Notes under the pieces: model-generated
Told to the model about the DNA's origin: nothing
Database searches by the model: none
The model's input: only the letters and a program-made list of their open reading frames with translations
From: Streptomyces sp. NBC_00459
GTDB taxonomy: Bacteria > Actinomycetota > Actinomycetes > Streptomycetales > Streptomycetaceae
Assembly (NCBI RefSeq): GCF_036013955.1
Contig: NZ_CP107903.1
Coordinates: 1,798,001-1,862,000, forward strand
Length of the DNA stretch: 64,000 bases
Direction: 5' to 3'
Shown: positions 29,051 to 37,925 of the stretch, piece after piece
Numbering within the stretch: the stretch's first letter is position 1
Layout of the letters: each line of letters begins with the position of its first letter
Made by a program: the position numbers and the translations under genes

Positions 29051-29065
29051 AGACATCGGATGTCT
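29051..29065. promoter_or_regulatory. Perfect palindrome upstream of the FadR-type regulator
   Basis: agacatc-g-gatgtct, a 7-1-7 exact inverted repeat 20 bp before the ATG of the regulator and overlapping its probable promoter/leader. Size and symmetry fit a GntR/FadR-family operator, suggesting autoregulation. Confidence 0.6.
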
Positions 29066-29085
29066 GATCGACAGGGAGGCCCGCC

Positions 29086-29757
29086 ATGGCAGTCACCGAC
29101 GAGGCGATCGAGAAGATCAAGGGGATGATCGTCTCCGGGTCGCTGCGCCCCGGCGACCGGCTGCCCAAGGAGAGTGAACTGGCCGCCGAACTGGGGCTGT
29201 CCCGCAACTCCCTGCGGGAGGCGGTGCGCGCCCTGTCGCTCATCCGGATCCTCGACGTACGGCAGGGCGACGGCACCTACGTCACCAGCCTGGATCCCCA
29301 GCTCCTGCTCGAAGCGCTGAGCTTCGTCGTGGACTTCCACCGCGACGACACGGTCCTGGAGTTCCTGGCGGTGCGCCGCATCCTGGAGCCGGCCGCCACC
29401 GCGATGTCGGCGGCACGCATCAGCGAGCAGCAGCTGGACGCGCTGTCCGCCCAGTTGGAGCGGCTCGGCGGTGAGCCGTCGGTGGAGGAACTGGTCGCCG
29501 CCGACCTGGAGTTCCACCGGGGGATCGTGCAGAGCTCCGGCAACTCGGTGCTCTGTTCCCTCCTCGACGGTCTGTCCGGGCCCACCACCCGGGCCAGGAT
29601 CTGGCGCGGTCTGACCCAGGAGGACGCGGTCAGCCGCACCCTGCACGAGCACCGGGCGATCCTGGGCGCCCTGCGCGACCGGGACGCGGAGGCGGCGCGG
29701 TCATGGGCGACGGTGCACATCGCGAGCGTGGAGCAGTGGCTGAGGTCGACCCTCTAG
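29086..29757 (+). CDS. GntR-family regulator, FadR/FCD subfamily
   Basis: One-component transcription factor of 223 residues. The N-terminal winged helix (about 1-70) has the GntR signature LRPGDRLPKESELAAELGLSRNSLREAVRAL. The C-terminal FCD all-helical domain (about 90-215) has the metal-binding pattern Asp/His...His (DLEFHRGIVQSSGN near 140, LHEHRAILGAL near 185). FCD domains usually bind small carboxylates or sugar acids. It follows the salvage operon by 208 bp, with a terminator and a palindrome between, so it is separately transcribed. Whether it controls the salvage genes is unknown; I did not see its palindrome repeated ahead of them. The 225 bp to the next gene (29758-29982) hold a GC-rich repetitive patch and nothing identified. 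Confidence 0.88.
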   Translation: MAVTDEAIEKIKGMIVSGSLRPGDRLPKESELAAELGLSRNSLREAVRALSLIRILDVRQGDGTYVTSLDPQLLLEALSFVVDFHRDDTVLEFLAVRRILEPAATAMSAARISEQQLDALSAQLERLGGEPSVEELVAADLEFHRGIVQSSGNSVLCSLLDGLSGPTTRARIWRGLTQEDAVSRTLHEHRAILGALRDRDAEAARSWATVHIASVEQWLRSTL

Positions 29758-29982
29758 CCGTACCGGAACCCGGACCGGAACCCGTACGGGAACCCTCAGG
29801 ACCGCCGCTCCGACCGCTCGGATGAATACGGGGGTGGTGAAGGGTGGCTCACGGATGGTGTTTCGGGGGGTCTATCGGGGCAGTGATCCGTTCACTCCCC
29901 CGTGCAAGGGGGCTGCGAGCGCCCCCGCCGCACGCCGTAAGGTTGGGTGGTCAAGCGAGGGCACGTCGGAAGGAGGCGCTGG

Positions 29983-30987
29983 GTGATCGAGCTGGAGGGG
30001 GTTCCCGAGCTGATCGACCCAGTCATGGTGGCCGCGTTCGAGGGTTGGAACGACGCAGGCGACGCAGCTTCCAGCGCGGTCGCGCATCTGGACCGGGAGT
30101 GGAAGGGCGAGGTGTTCGCGGCGCTCGACGCCGAGGACTACTACGACTTCCAGGTCAACCGCCCCACCGTGTGGCTGGACAACGGTGTCCGCAAGATCAC
30201 CTGGCCGACGACCAGACTGTCGGTGGTCAGGGTCGGCGGCGACAAGCCCCGTGACCTCGTGCTGGTCCGGGGCATCGAGCCGTCGATGCGCTGGCGCTCG
30301 TTCTGCAACGAGCTGCTGGGCTTCGCGCACGAACTGGGCGTGGAGCTGGTGGTGGTCCTGGGCGCCCTGCTCGGCGACACCCCGCACACCCGTCCGGTTC
30401 CGGTCAGCGGGGTCACGTCCGACGCGGATCTGGCCCAGCGGATGGATCTGGAGGAGACCAAGTACGAGGGCCCCACGGGCATCGTCGGCATCCTCCAGGA
30501 GGCGTGCACACACGCGGGCGTGCCTGCGGTGTCGCTGTGGGCGGCGGTCCCGCACTATGTGTCGCAGCCGCCCAACCCGAAGGCGACGCTGGCTCTCCTG
30601 AACCGTCTGGAGGACCTGATCGACATCCGCATCCCCCTGGGCGAGCTGCCCGAGGACGCGCGTGCCTGGCAGGTGGGCGTGGACCAGCTGGCCGCCGAGG
30701 ACAGCGAGGTCGCGGAGTACGTACAGACGCTGGAGGAGGCCCGGGACACCGCCGAGCTGCCCGAGGCGACGGGCGAGGCGATCGCCCGCGAGTTCGAACG
30801 CTATCTGCGCCGCCGCGACGGCACCGGCCCGGCGGGCCCCGGCACGGCCCCCGGCGGCCACGCCACCGCGGACGGCACGGACAGCGCGTCGTACCTCCGG
30901 GACAACCCGACGCCCCGCCCGAAGCCACAGCCACCGAAGCCGCCCCAGCTGCCGAGCACGGACGACGAGGACCCCACAGAGGACTGA
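29983..30987 (+). CDS. parJ: PAC2-family protein, ParJ-like
   Basis: 334 residues, PAC2 (proteasome assembly chaperone 2) fold widely conserved in actinobacteria. The core is MIELEGVPELIDPVMVAAF at the start, EGWNDAGDAASSAVAHL (about 18-35), LVLVRGIEPSMRWRSFCNEL (near 85), VVVLGALLGDTPHTRPVPVSG (near 115) and AAVPHYVSQPPNPKATLALL (near 180). The C-terminal 60 residues are Pro/Asp-rich and disordered. By position (glycerol operon on one side, mshC on the other in S. coelicolor) it corresponds to SCO1662, named ParJ for its effect on ParA polymerisation during sporulation; the name here rests on synteny and memory. The GTG at 29983 was chosen for AAGGAGG 6 nt upstream and the family N-terminus. 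Confidence 0.75.
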   Translation: MIELEGVPELIDPVMVAAFEGWNDAGDAASSAVAHLDREWKGEVFAALDAEDYYDFQVNRPTVWLDNGVRKITWPTTRLSVVRVGGDKPRDLVLVRGIEPSMRWRSFCNELLGFAHELGVELVVVLGALLGDTPHTRPVPVSGVTSDADLAQRMDLEETKYEGPTGIVGILQEACTHAGVPAVSLWAAVPHYVSQPPNPKATLALLNRLEDLIDIRIPLGELPEDARAWQVGVDQLAAEDSEVAEYVQTLEEARDTAELPEATGEAIAREFERYLRRRDGTGPAGPGTAPGGHATADGTDSASYLRDNPTPRPKPQPPKPPQLPSTDDEDPTED

Positions 30988-30989
30988 CC

Positions 30990-31026
30990 GGAAGGGCCGG
31001 TGCGCGCGACGCGCACCGGCCCTTCC
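30990..31026. terminator. Bidirectional terminator after parJ
   Basis: Perfect 16-bp stem (30990-31005 with 31011-31026), 5-nt loop, beginning 3 nt after the parJ stop and facing the convergent gene ending at 31046. Confidence 0.85.
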
Positions 31027-31045
31027 GCCGTGTCACGGAAGTCCG

Positions 31046-32011
31046 TCAGCGGTCCACGGCGACCACGGCGTACGTCGTCTCGGGCGTCGGCGTCGTCGAG
31101 AAACGGGCGTTGGGCAGATACAGCCGGTTCCGGTACGCGGCGACCGTGGTCGGCACATCGAAGTCCGGGTCGGTGATACGCCGTTGGAAGACCCCGCTGC
31201 TCCCGTCCTGGGACAGCGTGAACACGTCGACCGCGTTCTGCCGGTTCTGTACGACGTACAGCGTGCGCCCGACGAGCAGCAGACCGTCGCCGTTGGTGAG
31301 CGGCGCCGCGTCCCCGAGCCCGACGAGCTTGGTGACCCCCGTGCGCGGGTCCACCCGGTGCAGCCCGCCCACCCCTGACTGGACGACGAGCAGCGCCTTC
31401 CCGTCGGGCGTGGCGGTGATGCCGTTGGCGTTGACGACCTCGCCGGGCACCTGGCTCCAGTCGCCGCTCAGAGCGATCCGTACGACGTCACCGGCGCCCG
31501 GGAGCGCGCCGCCCCGGCCTAGCGGGAGGACGTACAGGGCCGGCTGGAAGGAGTCGGTGAAGATCGCCGCGCGCCGGGTCAGGAACACGTCGTTGGCGAA
31601 CGTGGAGGTCGCCGTGGTGAGGGCGTACGAGGCGAGGACAGCACCGGTACGGCTGTCCACGACCCGGGCTCCCTGGGCACGGGCGGCGACGAACAGGCGT
31701 CCCTGGCCGTCGAGTTTGAGCCCGACGGACGGGGTGCCGGGCCCGGCCGAGATGATCTCGCCCGCGCCGGTGCGCAGGTCGGCGCGGTAGATCGAGCCGT
31801 CGCCGAGCGAGCCCAGGTAGGCGTAGGGGCCGATGCCGGTGGCTATGCCTTCCGGACGGAAGCCGTTGGGCAGGGGTATCAGGGTCGGCAGGGTCTTCGG
31901 GGAGGCGGCGGCCGGTGAGGCGACCAGGGCGGCGGAGACGGTGGCGGCGCCCGCCGCGAGCAGTCCGCGGCGGCTGACGTGGCATGCGAAGGAACCGTGT
32001 GTGGGAGCCAC
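31046..32011 (-). CDS. Tat-exported beta-propeller (SMP-30/gluconolactonase-like) protein
   Basis: Secreted protein of 321 residues. A twin-arginine signal VSRRGLLAAGAATVSAALV with an AAA cleavage zone lies at about residues 12-38. The mature part is a set of propeller blades recognisable as repeated YLGSLGDGSIYRADLRTG, GLKLDGQGRLFVAARAQGARVVD, NANGITATPDGKALLVVQS and GDGLLLVGRTLYVVQNRQNAVDVF segments, as in SMP-30/gluconolactonase and superoxide-dismutase-like propellers. No catalytic residues can be assigned. The GTG at 32011 was chosen for AAGG at good spacing and because it gives a compact signal peptide. It lies between parJ and mshC, both on their own transcripts. Confidence 0.8.
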   Translation of the reverse strand: MAPTHGSFACHVSRRGLLAAGAATVSAALVASPAAASPKTLPTLIPLPNGFRPEGIATGIGPYAYLGSLGDGSIYRADLRTGAGEIISAGPGTPSVGLKLDGQGRLFVAARAQGARVVDSRTGAVLASYALTTATSTFANDVFLTRRAAIFTDSFQPALYVLPLGRGGALPGAGDVVRIALSGDWSQVPGEVVNANGITATPDGKALLVVQSGVGGLHRVDPRTGVTKLVGLGDAAPLTNGDGLLLVGRTLYVVQNRQNAVDVFTLSQDGSSGVFQRRITDPDFDVPTTVAAYRNRLYLPNARFSTTPTPETTYAVVAVDR

Positions 32012-32204
32012 GGGGCTTCCTTCCAGGAAGGGACCGGCAGTTGGCCGGTCCTGCGGGTCAACTGACCCTGACACCACATCACATGTCGACTCGCGCCACA
32101 GCTTCCCCGGGAGAGTCGACAGCACCTCGACAGCTGTGGACGCACAGGGGCGCCGGGCGGCTGAACCCGCCCGGCGCCCCACGCCACTCGCTACGGGTAC
32201 TCCG

Positions 32205-33434
32205 TTACAGCGCTACGCCCAGCAGTGCGTCCACGGCACGGGACACCACACCGGGGGCGCCCTCGTCCGTACCGCCCCGCTCCGACTGGAGGACAGCCCA
32301 GCGGTCCACGGCGGCCAGTGCGGCCGGGGCGTCCAGGTCGTTCGTGAGAGCCTCGCGCAGCTCCTCGACCAGCGCGTCGGCGGACGGCCCGTCGGGCCGG
32401 GACACGGCGGCCCGCCAGCGCCCGAGCCGCTCGACGGCGTCCGCGAGAACCTGGTCGGTCCACTCCCAGTTGTCCCGGTAGTGGTGGGCGAGCAGGGCGA
32501 GCCGTATGGCGGCCGGGTCGACCCCGTCGCGGCGCAGCGCGGACACGAAGACGAGGTTGCCCTTGGACTTCGACATCTTCTCGCCGTCGAGCGCGACCAT
32601 GCCGGCGTGGACGTACGCCTTGGCCATGGGGAACTCGCCGGTCAGTGCCTGGGCGTGCGAGGCGCCCATCTCGTGGTGCGGGAAGACGAGGTCGGAGCCG
32701 CCGCCCTGCACGTCGAAGCCCATGCCGAGGTACTCCAGGGCGATGGCGACACACTCGATGTGCCAGCCGGGGCGACCCCGGCCCAGCGAACCGCCGTCCC
32801 AGCTCGGTTCGCCCTCCCGGGCGGCCATCCACAGCATCGGGTCGAGCGGGTTCTTCTTGCCCGGCCGGTCGGGGTCACCGCCGCGCTCGGCGGACAGCAG
32901 GCGCATGGCGGCGGCGTCCAGGTGGGACACCTGGCCGAAGTTCGGGTCCGACTCGACGGAGAAGTAGACGTCCCCTTCGAGCTCGTAGGCGGCGCCCGCG
33001 TCCCGGAGCCGCTCGACGAGCGGGACGATGCCGGGTATCGCCTCCACGGCGCCGATGTACTGCTTCGGGGGCAGCATCCGCAGGGCGGTCATGTCCTCCC
33101 GGAAGAGGGCGGTCTCCTTCTCGGCGAGCCCCACCCAGTCGATCCCGTCGCGCACGGCCCGCTCCAGCAGCGGGTCGTCGACGTCGGTGACGTTCTGGAC
33201 GTAGTGAACCTGCCGCTTGGTGTCGAGCCACACGCGTTGCACGAGGTCGAACGCGTTGTAGGTCGCCGCGTGACCCATGTGGGTCGCGTCGTACGGGGTG
33301 ATGCCGCAGACGTAGATACGGGCGACGGGACCGGGGTCGAGGGTGACGAGACCGCCGGTCGCGGTGTCGTGGATCCTCAGGTCGCGGCCCTGACCAGTCA
33401 GGGCGGGGACCTCGGAAGCGGGCCAGGCATGCAT
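32205..33434 (-). CDS. mshC: Mycothiol cysteine ligase MshC
   Basis: ATP-dependent ligation of L-cysteine to GlcN-Ins in mycothiol biosynthesis; a cysteinyl-tRNA synthetase paralogue. 409 residues, shorter than CysS because the anticodon domain is missing. CysS-type signatures: [14 protein letters not shown] (about 43-56, with HIGH-like HMGH and the zinc Cys), [14 protein letters not shown] (second zinc Cys, near 227), [14 protein letters not shown] (near 250) and the KMSKS loop [10 protein letters not shown] (near 286). No strong ribosome-binding site ahead of ATG 33434, but it matches the family N-terminus. As a cysteine-consuming enzyme it is thematically close to the Cys-leader operons but shows no leader itself. 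Confidence 0.93.
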   Translation of the reverse strand: MHAWPASEVPALTGQGRDLRIHDTATGGLVTLDPGPVARIYVCGITPYDATHMGHAATYNAFDLVQRVWLDTKRQVHYVQNVTDVDDPLLERAVRDGIDWVGLAEKETALFREDMTALRMLPPKQYIGAVEAIPGIVPLVERLRDAGAAYELEGDVYFSVESDPNFGQVSHLDAAAMRLLSAERGGDPDRPGKKNPLDPMLWMAAREGEPSWDGGSLGRGRPGWHIECVAIALEYLGMGFDVQGGGSDLVFPHHEMGASHAQALTGEFPMAKAYVHAGMVALDGEKMSKSKGNLVFVSALRRDGVDPAAIRLALLAHHYRDNWEWTDQVLADAVERLGRWRAAVSRPDGPSADALVEELREALTNDLDAPAALAAVDRWAVLQSERGGTDEGAPGVVSRAVDALLGVAL

Positions 33435-33567
33435 GTCATGAGCGTAACCGGACGGATGTTCCGTATACGAGCCGGACCGGGTCCAGATGGCCGGGAAGAG
33501 GGTCTTGTGAGATTCCTCCCCATGTGCAGGTGGCCCTACGGGACGCCTGCCACAGCCCCGCGCACCC

Positions 33568-34404
33568 TCACACGGGCGGCCACGGGATCGCCGGCCACTC
33601 CCCGCTGGGCTCCGGATGCTTCCCGGACGCCAGCAGCGCGTCCACCCGTGCGCGCGTGGCCTCGATCTCGTCGCCGGTGACCAGCTCGGCCAGCCGTACC
33701 GCCAGCGCTCCGCCCTCCCCCAGCGCGGCCTTCAGCCCCGTGAGCACCTCGACGGCCTCCGGTGTGAGGGGCTCCCCGGCCCACCCCCACAACAGCGTCC
33801 GCAACTTGTTCTCGGCGTTGAAGGTGACCCCGTGGTCGATCCCGTACAGCCGCCCCTCGTCGCCGGGCAGCAGATGCCCGCCCTTGCGGTCCGCGTTGTT
33901 GATCACCGCGTCGAGCACGGCGAGTCTCCGCAGCCGCTCGTCGTCGGCGTGCACCAGCAGTGCCGTCTTCCCCTCGCCGACCTCGGCGAAGGCGATCGCC
34001 TTCCAACCGGGGCCGGGTTCCTCACCGTCGACCAGGGCGAGCAGCCCCTCGCCCTCGTCCGCCGCCGCGTCGATCCACAGCTGGCACATCCCCTCGCCGT
34101 AGGGCCCCGCGCGCAGCACGGTCGGCGGCACGAGCCCCCAGCCGGTCGCCTCGGAGACCTCGAACGCCGCCATCTCGCGCTCGGCCAGGGTCCCGTCCGG
34201 GAAGTCCCACAGGGGCCGTTCACCGGCCACGGGCTTGTAGATGCAGGCGGCCTCCTGCCCCTCGTACGAGACCGTGCAGTACAGCGCCGCGTTCGACGCC
34301 TCGCTGATCCGTCCGCGTACGGTCAGCTCGCCCTCGGCGAGCAGTTCGGCGGGCGTGCGGGTGGCTGTCACGCTCCGCGGCGGTATCCGTTCTGGCGCGG
34401 ACAT
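33568..34404 (-). CDS. SCO1664-family protein (TIGR03843), kinase-like fold
   Basis: Conserved actinobacterial protein of 278 residues, no established biochemical function. Visible features resemble the PI3/4-kinase-like (HipA-like) fold: an ATP-lysine-like [18 protein letters not shown] segment (about 45-62), [17 protein letters not shown] (near 78), the catalytic-loop-like [16 protein letters not shown] (near 160) and the metal-loop-like [10 protein letters not shown] (near 185). ATG 34404 was preferred to an earlier in-frame start because of GGAAGGAC upstream. It overlaps the DUF3090 gene upstream by 37 bp and belongs with it and the histidine phosphatase to a recurrent three-gene neighbourhood. 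Confidence 0.85.
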   Translation of the reverse strand: MSAPERIPPRSVTATRTPAELLAEGELTVRGRISEASNAALYCTVSYEGQEAACIYKPVAGERPLWDFPDGTLAEREMAAFEVSEATGWGLVPPTVLRAGPYGEGMCQLWIDAAADEGEGLLALVDGEEPGPGWKAIAFAEVGEGKTALLVHADDERLRRLAVLDAVINNADRKGGHLLPGDEGRLYGIDHGVTFNAENKLRTLLWGWAGEPLTPEAVEVLTGLKAALGEGGALAVRLAELVTGDEIEATRARVDALLASGKHPEPSGEWPAIPWPPV

Positions 34405-34958
34405 ACGTGTCCTTCCGGGTCGAGCGGGAGGCTGCACAGGGGGCACGGCGGCCGGCCGGCGTTGACGACGTCGAGGGCGCGCCTGGCGAAGGCACGGGCC
34501 TGCGCGCCGGTGAGCCGGACGCGCAGCATCGGGGGGCCGTTCTCCTCGTCCTGGAGGAGCCGCTCCTCGGCCTCGACGAGGTCCTCCTCGGACTCGGCGT
34601 CCAGTTCCACCAGGGCCTGCGCCTCGACGATCATGCGCTGCTCGTCGCCGTCCCAGGCGAGCGCCATGGTGCCCACCCGGAACTCCTCCTCGACAGGGGT
34701 GTCGAGGGGGCGGGTGTCGGACACCTCTCCGGGGGCCACGGCCGGGACGGAGGCGTTGCCCCCGCTACGGCGTACGACCTCGTCGAGCAGTTCTTCCATG
34801 CGTTCGGCGAGCGCGGCGACCTGGGTCTTCTCCAGGGCCACGCTGGTCACCCGAGGGCCGGCCGTGGCCTGGAGGAAGAACGTACGGCGCCCGGGCAGTC
34901 CGACCGTACCGGCCACGAAGCGGTCCGGTGGGTCGTAGAGGAACACCTGACGGGACAC
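34368..34958 (-). CDS. DUF3090 family protein (TIGR03847)
   Basis: 196-residue conserved actinobacterial protein. N-terminal MSRQVFLYDPPDRFVAGTVG, then FFLQATAGPRVTSVALEKTQVAALAERM, an acidic middle, and a C-terminal zinc-ribbon-like [16 protein letters not shown] (Cys-x2-Cys...His-x-Cys, near residues 170-187). Function unknown. GTG start with GGAG/AGGAC upstream. Translationally coupled to the SCO1664-family gene by overlap. Confidence 0.87.
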   Translation of the reverse strand: MSRQVFLYDPPDRFVAGTVGLPGRRTFFLQATAGPRVTSVALEKTQVAALAERMEELLDEVVRRSGGNASVPAVAPGEVSDTRPLDTPVEEEFRVGTMALAWDGDEQRMIVEAQALVELDAESEEDLVEAEERLLQDEENGPPMLRVRLTGAQARAFARRALDVVNAGRPPCPLCSLPLDPEGHVCPRQNGYRRGA

Positions 34959-35036
34959 GTCCTGTCTCCATTGAATCGAATGATTTTCGGCATCCGCGGC
35001 GCTGCCGCGACCGCTTCACCCTACTGCTGCCGACGA

Positions 35037-35723
35037 TCACGGTGCGCCCGCACCACCTCCGACCGCGGCGTCCTCGCCCGGGGGTTCCTCGCGCGGCGCC
35101 AGGGAGGCGAAGTCGCCGGTGTCCCCGAGGCGGACGAGAAAGGGCCTGAGGCGGGTGTAACGGATCGCGGTGATGGAACAAGGTTCTACGGACACCCGTT
35201 GAAAGAGGTCGAGATGAAGCCCGAGCGCGTCCGCGACCAGGGACTTGATGATGTCGCCGTGCGAGCACATGAGGTAGACGGCGTCGGCGCCGTGATCGGC
35301 CTCCACGCGCGCGTTCCACTCACGTACGGCTTCGGCCGCGCGCGTCTGCATGGCCCGCATGGACTCACCGCCGGGAAAGGCGGCGGCGGACGGGTGGGCC
35401 TGGACGACCTGCATCAGCGGCTCGTCCGTCAGCTCGGCGAGTTTGCGCCCGGACCAGTCCCCGTAGTCGCACTCCGTGATCCGCTCCTCGGTGTGCGGGC
35501 GCAGTTCCGGCCTGGCTTCGAGAAGCGGCCGGATCGTCTCCTGACAGCGCTGGAGCGGGCTGGTGACGACCTCGGAGATCGGCAGTTCGGCGAGGCGCCC
35601 GGGCAGTGCGGCGGCCTGCGCGGCGCCCCGCTCGTCGAGGGCGACGCCGGGTGTACGGCCGGCGAGCACTCCAGAGGTGTTGGCGGTGGACCGTCCGTGC
35701 CGGACGAGGATCAGCGTGGGCAT
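35037..35723 (-). CDS. Histidine-phosphatase family protein (MSMEG_4193 type, TIGR03848)
   Basis: Phosphoglycerate-mutase-like phosphatase of 228 residues. Catalytic RHG motif LVRHGRSTAN (about 6-15, His9 phosphorylated), VTSPLQRCQET (near 52), Glu in CDYGDWSG (near 88), second His in LMCSHGDIIK (near 153). The C-terminal 25 residues are Pro/Gly/Glu-rich. It is the upstream member of the conserved trio with DUF3090 and the SCO1664-family protein, 78 bp from the next gene. Substrate unknown. Confidence 0.88.
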   Translation of the reverse strand: MPTLILVRHGRSTANTSGVLAGRTPGVALDERGAAQAAALPGRLAELPISEVVTSPLQRCQETIRPLLEARPELRPHTEERITECDYGDWSGRKLAELTDEPLMQVVQAHPSAAAFPGGESMRAMQTRAAEAVREWNARVEADHGADAVYLMCSHGDIIKSLVADALGLHLDLFQRVSVEPCSITAIRYTRLRPFLVRLGDTGDFASLAPREEPPGEDAAVGGGAGAP

Positions 35724-35791
35724 GCGGCCCAGGGTAGGCGTACGGCTCCCGCAGGGCGGCCGGGGTGCTTTTCCGGCCGGGCGGCGGGAGA

Positions 35792-36805
35792 ATGCGCATC
35801 GTGATCGTCGACTGCGCCATCTACCGTGACGGACGCCGTACGGAGGAGCCCGCGGACTTCTCCGACGCCCTCGACGAGTGCCGTGCGGACGACGTCGGCG
35901 ACGCGTTCGTCTGGGTCGGCCTGCACGAGCCGACGGAGAAGGAGTTCGAGCAGGTCACGCAGGATTTCGGACTGCACCCCCTGGCCGTCGAGGACGCCCT
36001 CAAGGCGCATCAGCGGCCGAAACTGGAGGTGTACGACGACTCGCTGTTCATGGTGCTCAAGCCGGTCGGGTACGAACCGAAGGCCGACATCGTCTCCTCG
36101 GGCGAGATCATGGTCTTCATCGGCGACTCCTTCGTGGTGACCGTGCGGCACGGCGAGGAGGCGCCCCTCGCGGCAGTACGGCACCGCCTGGAGGCGGAGC
36201 CCGAGATGCTGCGGCACGGCCCCACCGCGGTGCTGTACACGATCGCCGACGCCGTCGTCGACCACTACGTGGAAGTGGCGGACGAACTGGGCACCGACCT
36301 GGAGGAGTTGGAGGCGGAGGTGTTCTCACCGTCGGGTGGGGGCTCGCGCCACACGGCGTCCCGCATCTACACCTTCAAACGGCAGATCCTTGAGTTCCGC
36401 CGCGCCACCGGCCCCTTGGCGACACCGCTCGGCAGGCTCTCGGGCACGGGCCTGTTCGGCGCGCGCGTGCCCTTCGTCCACGAGAAGGCCGAGCCCTTCT
36501 TCCGGGACGTCAGCGACCACCTCACGCGCGTGAACGAGTCCGTGGAGGGCCTGGACCGCCTGGTATCCGACGTGCTGTCGGCCCACCTCGCGCAGATGAG
36601 CGTCCGGCAGAACGACGACATGCGGAAGATCTCCGCGTTCGCGGCGATGGCCGCGTTCCCCACGATGGTCGCGGGAATCTACGGCATGAACTTCGACCAC
36701 ATGCCGGAACTCCGCTGGGTCTGGTCGTACCCCGCGCTGATCGCGGGGATGGCCGTGGTGGAGGTCCTGCTCTACCGGATGTTCAAGCGCCGGGGCTGGC
36801 TGTAA
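35792..36805 (+). CDS. corA: CorA-family magnesium/divalent-cation channel
   Basis: Mg2+ (or Co2+/Zn2+) channel of the cytoplasmic membrane, 337 residues. A cytosolic funnel (about 1-270) is followed by two C-terminal membrane spans, with the pore signature GIYGMNFDHMPE (GMN near residue 296) between them. The C-terminus is basic (FKRRGWL), as usual. The start is the ATG at 35792 behind a GGGAG-type site. Divergent from the histidine phosphatase; a hairpin separates it from the convergent ferritin-like gene. Confidence 0.93.
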   Translation: MRIVIVDCAIYRDGRRTEEPADFSDALDECRADDVGDAFVWVGLHEPTEKEFEQVTQDFGLHPLAVEDALKAHQRPKLEVYDDSLFMVLKPVGYEPKADIVSSGEIMVFIGDSFVVTVRHGEEAPLAAVRHRLEAEPEMLRHGPTAVLYTIADAVVDHYVEVADELGTDLEELEAEVFSPSGGGSRHTASRIYTFKRQILEFRRATGPLATPLGRLSGTGLFGARVPFVHEKAEPFFRDVSDHLTRVNESVEGLDRLVSDVLSAHLAQMSVRQNDDMRKISAFAAMAAFPTMVAGIYGMNFDHMPELRWVWSYPALIAGMAVVEVLLYRMFKRRGWL

Positions 36806-36819
36806 CACGGTTGTCTGGC

Positions 36820-36844
36820 CGCCGTGCCCCGTTGGGCGGCACGG
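36820..36844. terminator. Hairpin between convergent corA and the ferritin-like gene
   Basis: 8-bp stem gccgtgcc / ggcacggc with a 9-nt loop filling the 40-bp gap; probably terminates both transcripts. Confidence 0.5.
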
Positions 36845-36845
36845 C

Positions 36846-37634
36846 TCAGGCGAACTCGGGCGACACGGTCGCCGGGCCGCCCAGGGCGTCGCGTCGCTCG
36901 GGCATCCGCAGGGAGACCATGCGGCGCCAGCCGACGGCGCGCTCGTAGACGTACACCGCGCGGATGCCCGCCGCGAGGAGCGCCGTCTTGGGCCTCCGCC
37001 AGCCCAGGACACGCCCCATGTGCGACATCACCGCGAGGCTGACGTCCCGGTAGACGCGGATCTCGGCGAGCGCGCACTCGCGCAGCGTCCGCTGGATGGC
37101 CCGGCCGTGGCCTGCGGCCGCGAAGCGGAGGAGTTCCTCGTGGCAGTAGGCGAGGTGGTTGTCCTCGTCGCGGGAGATCATCCGCACCGCGCGGCCGAGG
37201 TCGGGGTGGTCACCGAAGTGCCTGCGCAGCAGCTCCATCTCCTCGGAGGCGCGCTGCTCGGTGACGCGGCTGTGGGCGAGGTAGGTGACGATGTCCCGCA
37301 CGGTCAGCGGTTCGTCGCTCTTGAGCTTCTCGTGCGGGAGACCGATGCCCCGCCGCTCCAGCAGCATCGTGTAGTCGGTGTCGGCCGGGACGTCGACGGG
37401 CTGGAGACCACGCTTCTTCATGAGGGCGTTGAAGATCCGCCCGTGCTTGTCCTCGTCCGCGCCGTGGCGGCTGATCCTGGGGGCGAGTGCGCGTTCACTC
37501 GCCGGGACGAGCGCGGCGATCCGGGCGTTCTCCCAGCCGCCCTGGGACTCCCCGCCGGCCGCGATGGAGCAGAAGAGGCGGAAGGAATCGTCGTTGTCGA
37601 GGATCTCCTGGAACAGGCTCCTGGCCGAAAGCAT
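36846..37634 (-). CDS. Ferritin-like superfamily protein (putative di-iron)
   Basis: 262-residue helical protein. Likely metal ligands: Glu in GWENARI, RHGADEDKHGRIF (near 70), Glu residues in TEQRASEEMELL (near 130) and SRDEDNHLAYCHEELL (near 158). This four-helix E...DxxH...E...DxxH arrangement is seen in ferritin-like/rubrerythrin-type di-iron proteins. The C-terminal third (RVYRDVSLAVMSHMGRVLGW) looks amphipathic and may contact membrane. ATG 37634 was selected because AGAGGTG precedes it; the upstream extension is not protein-like. Function unknown. The 291-bp gap to the LLM gene (37635-37925) contains that gene's terminator and this gene's promoter. Confidence 0.75.
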   Translation of the reverse strand: MLSARSLFQEILDNDDSFRLFCSIAAGGESQGGWENARIAALVPASERALAPRISRHGADEDKHGRIFNALMKKRGLQPVDVPADTDYTMLLERRGIGLPHEKLKSDEPLTVRDIVTYLAHSRVTEQRASEEMELLRRHFGDHPDLGRAVRMISRDEDNHLAYCHEELLRFAAAGHGRAIQRTLRECALAEIRVYRDVSLAVMSHMGRVLGWRRPKTALLAAGIRAVYVYERAVGWRRMVSLRMPERRDALGGPATVSPEFA

Positions 37635-37856
37635 CAGAGGCACCTCTCGCAGGTCTGCGGTGTTCCGCGAACGTGGAGGAACGTTGAAGAACGTGTCAGA
37701 CAACGAGTCAAATGCGGTACCTGGAACGCTGCAACAGCTGTGCCGGACAACTCCGCCGAAAGAAGGACCAGCGGGGGCGCGCCGGGACGTAAGTACAGGT
37801 GTCCGGAGGGTGCCGGGGCCGTAACCACCGGGTCCGCGGCGCGTTGTGCTCCGTGA

Positions 37857-37898
37857 CGGCCGTGGCGGGGAAGACCCCCCGAGCCCCCACCACGGCCG
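37857..37898 (-). terminator. Hairpin downstream of the LLM oxidoreductase gene
   Basis: 9-bp stem cggccgtgg / ccacggccg extended by G/C pairs, starting 27 nt after the stop at 37926 on the minus strand. Confidence 0.6.
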
Positions 37899-37925
37899 CG
37901 GAACTTCTTGCTCCTTCTCCTTCCC

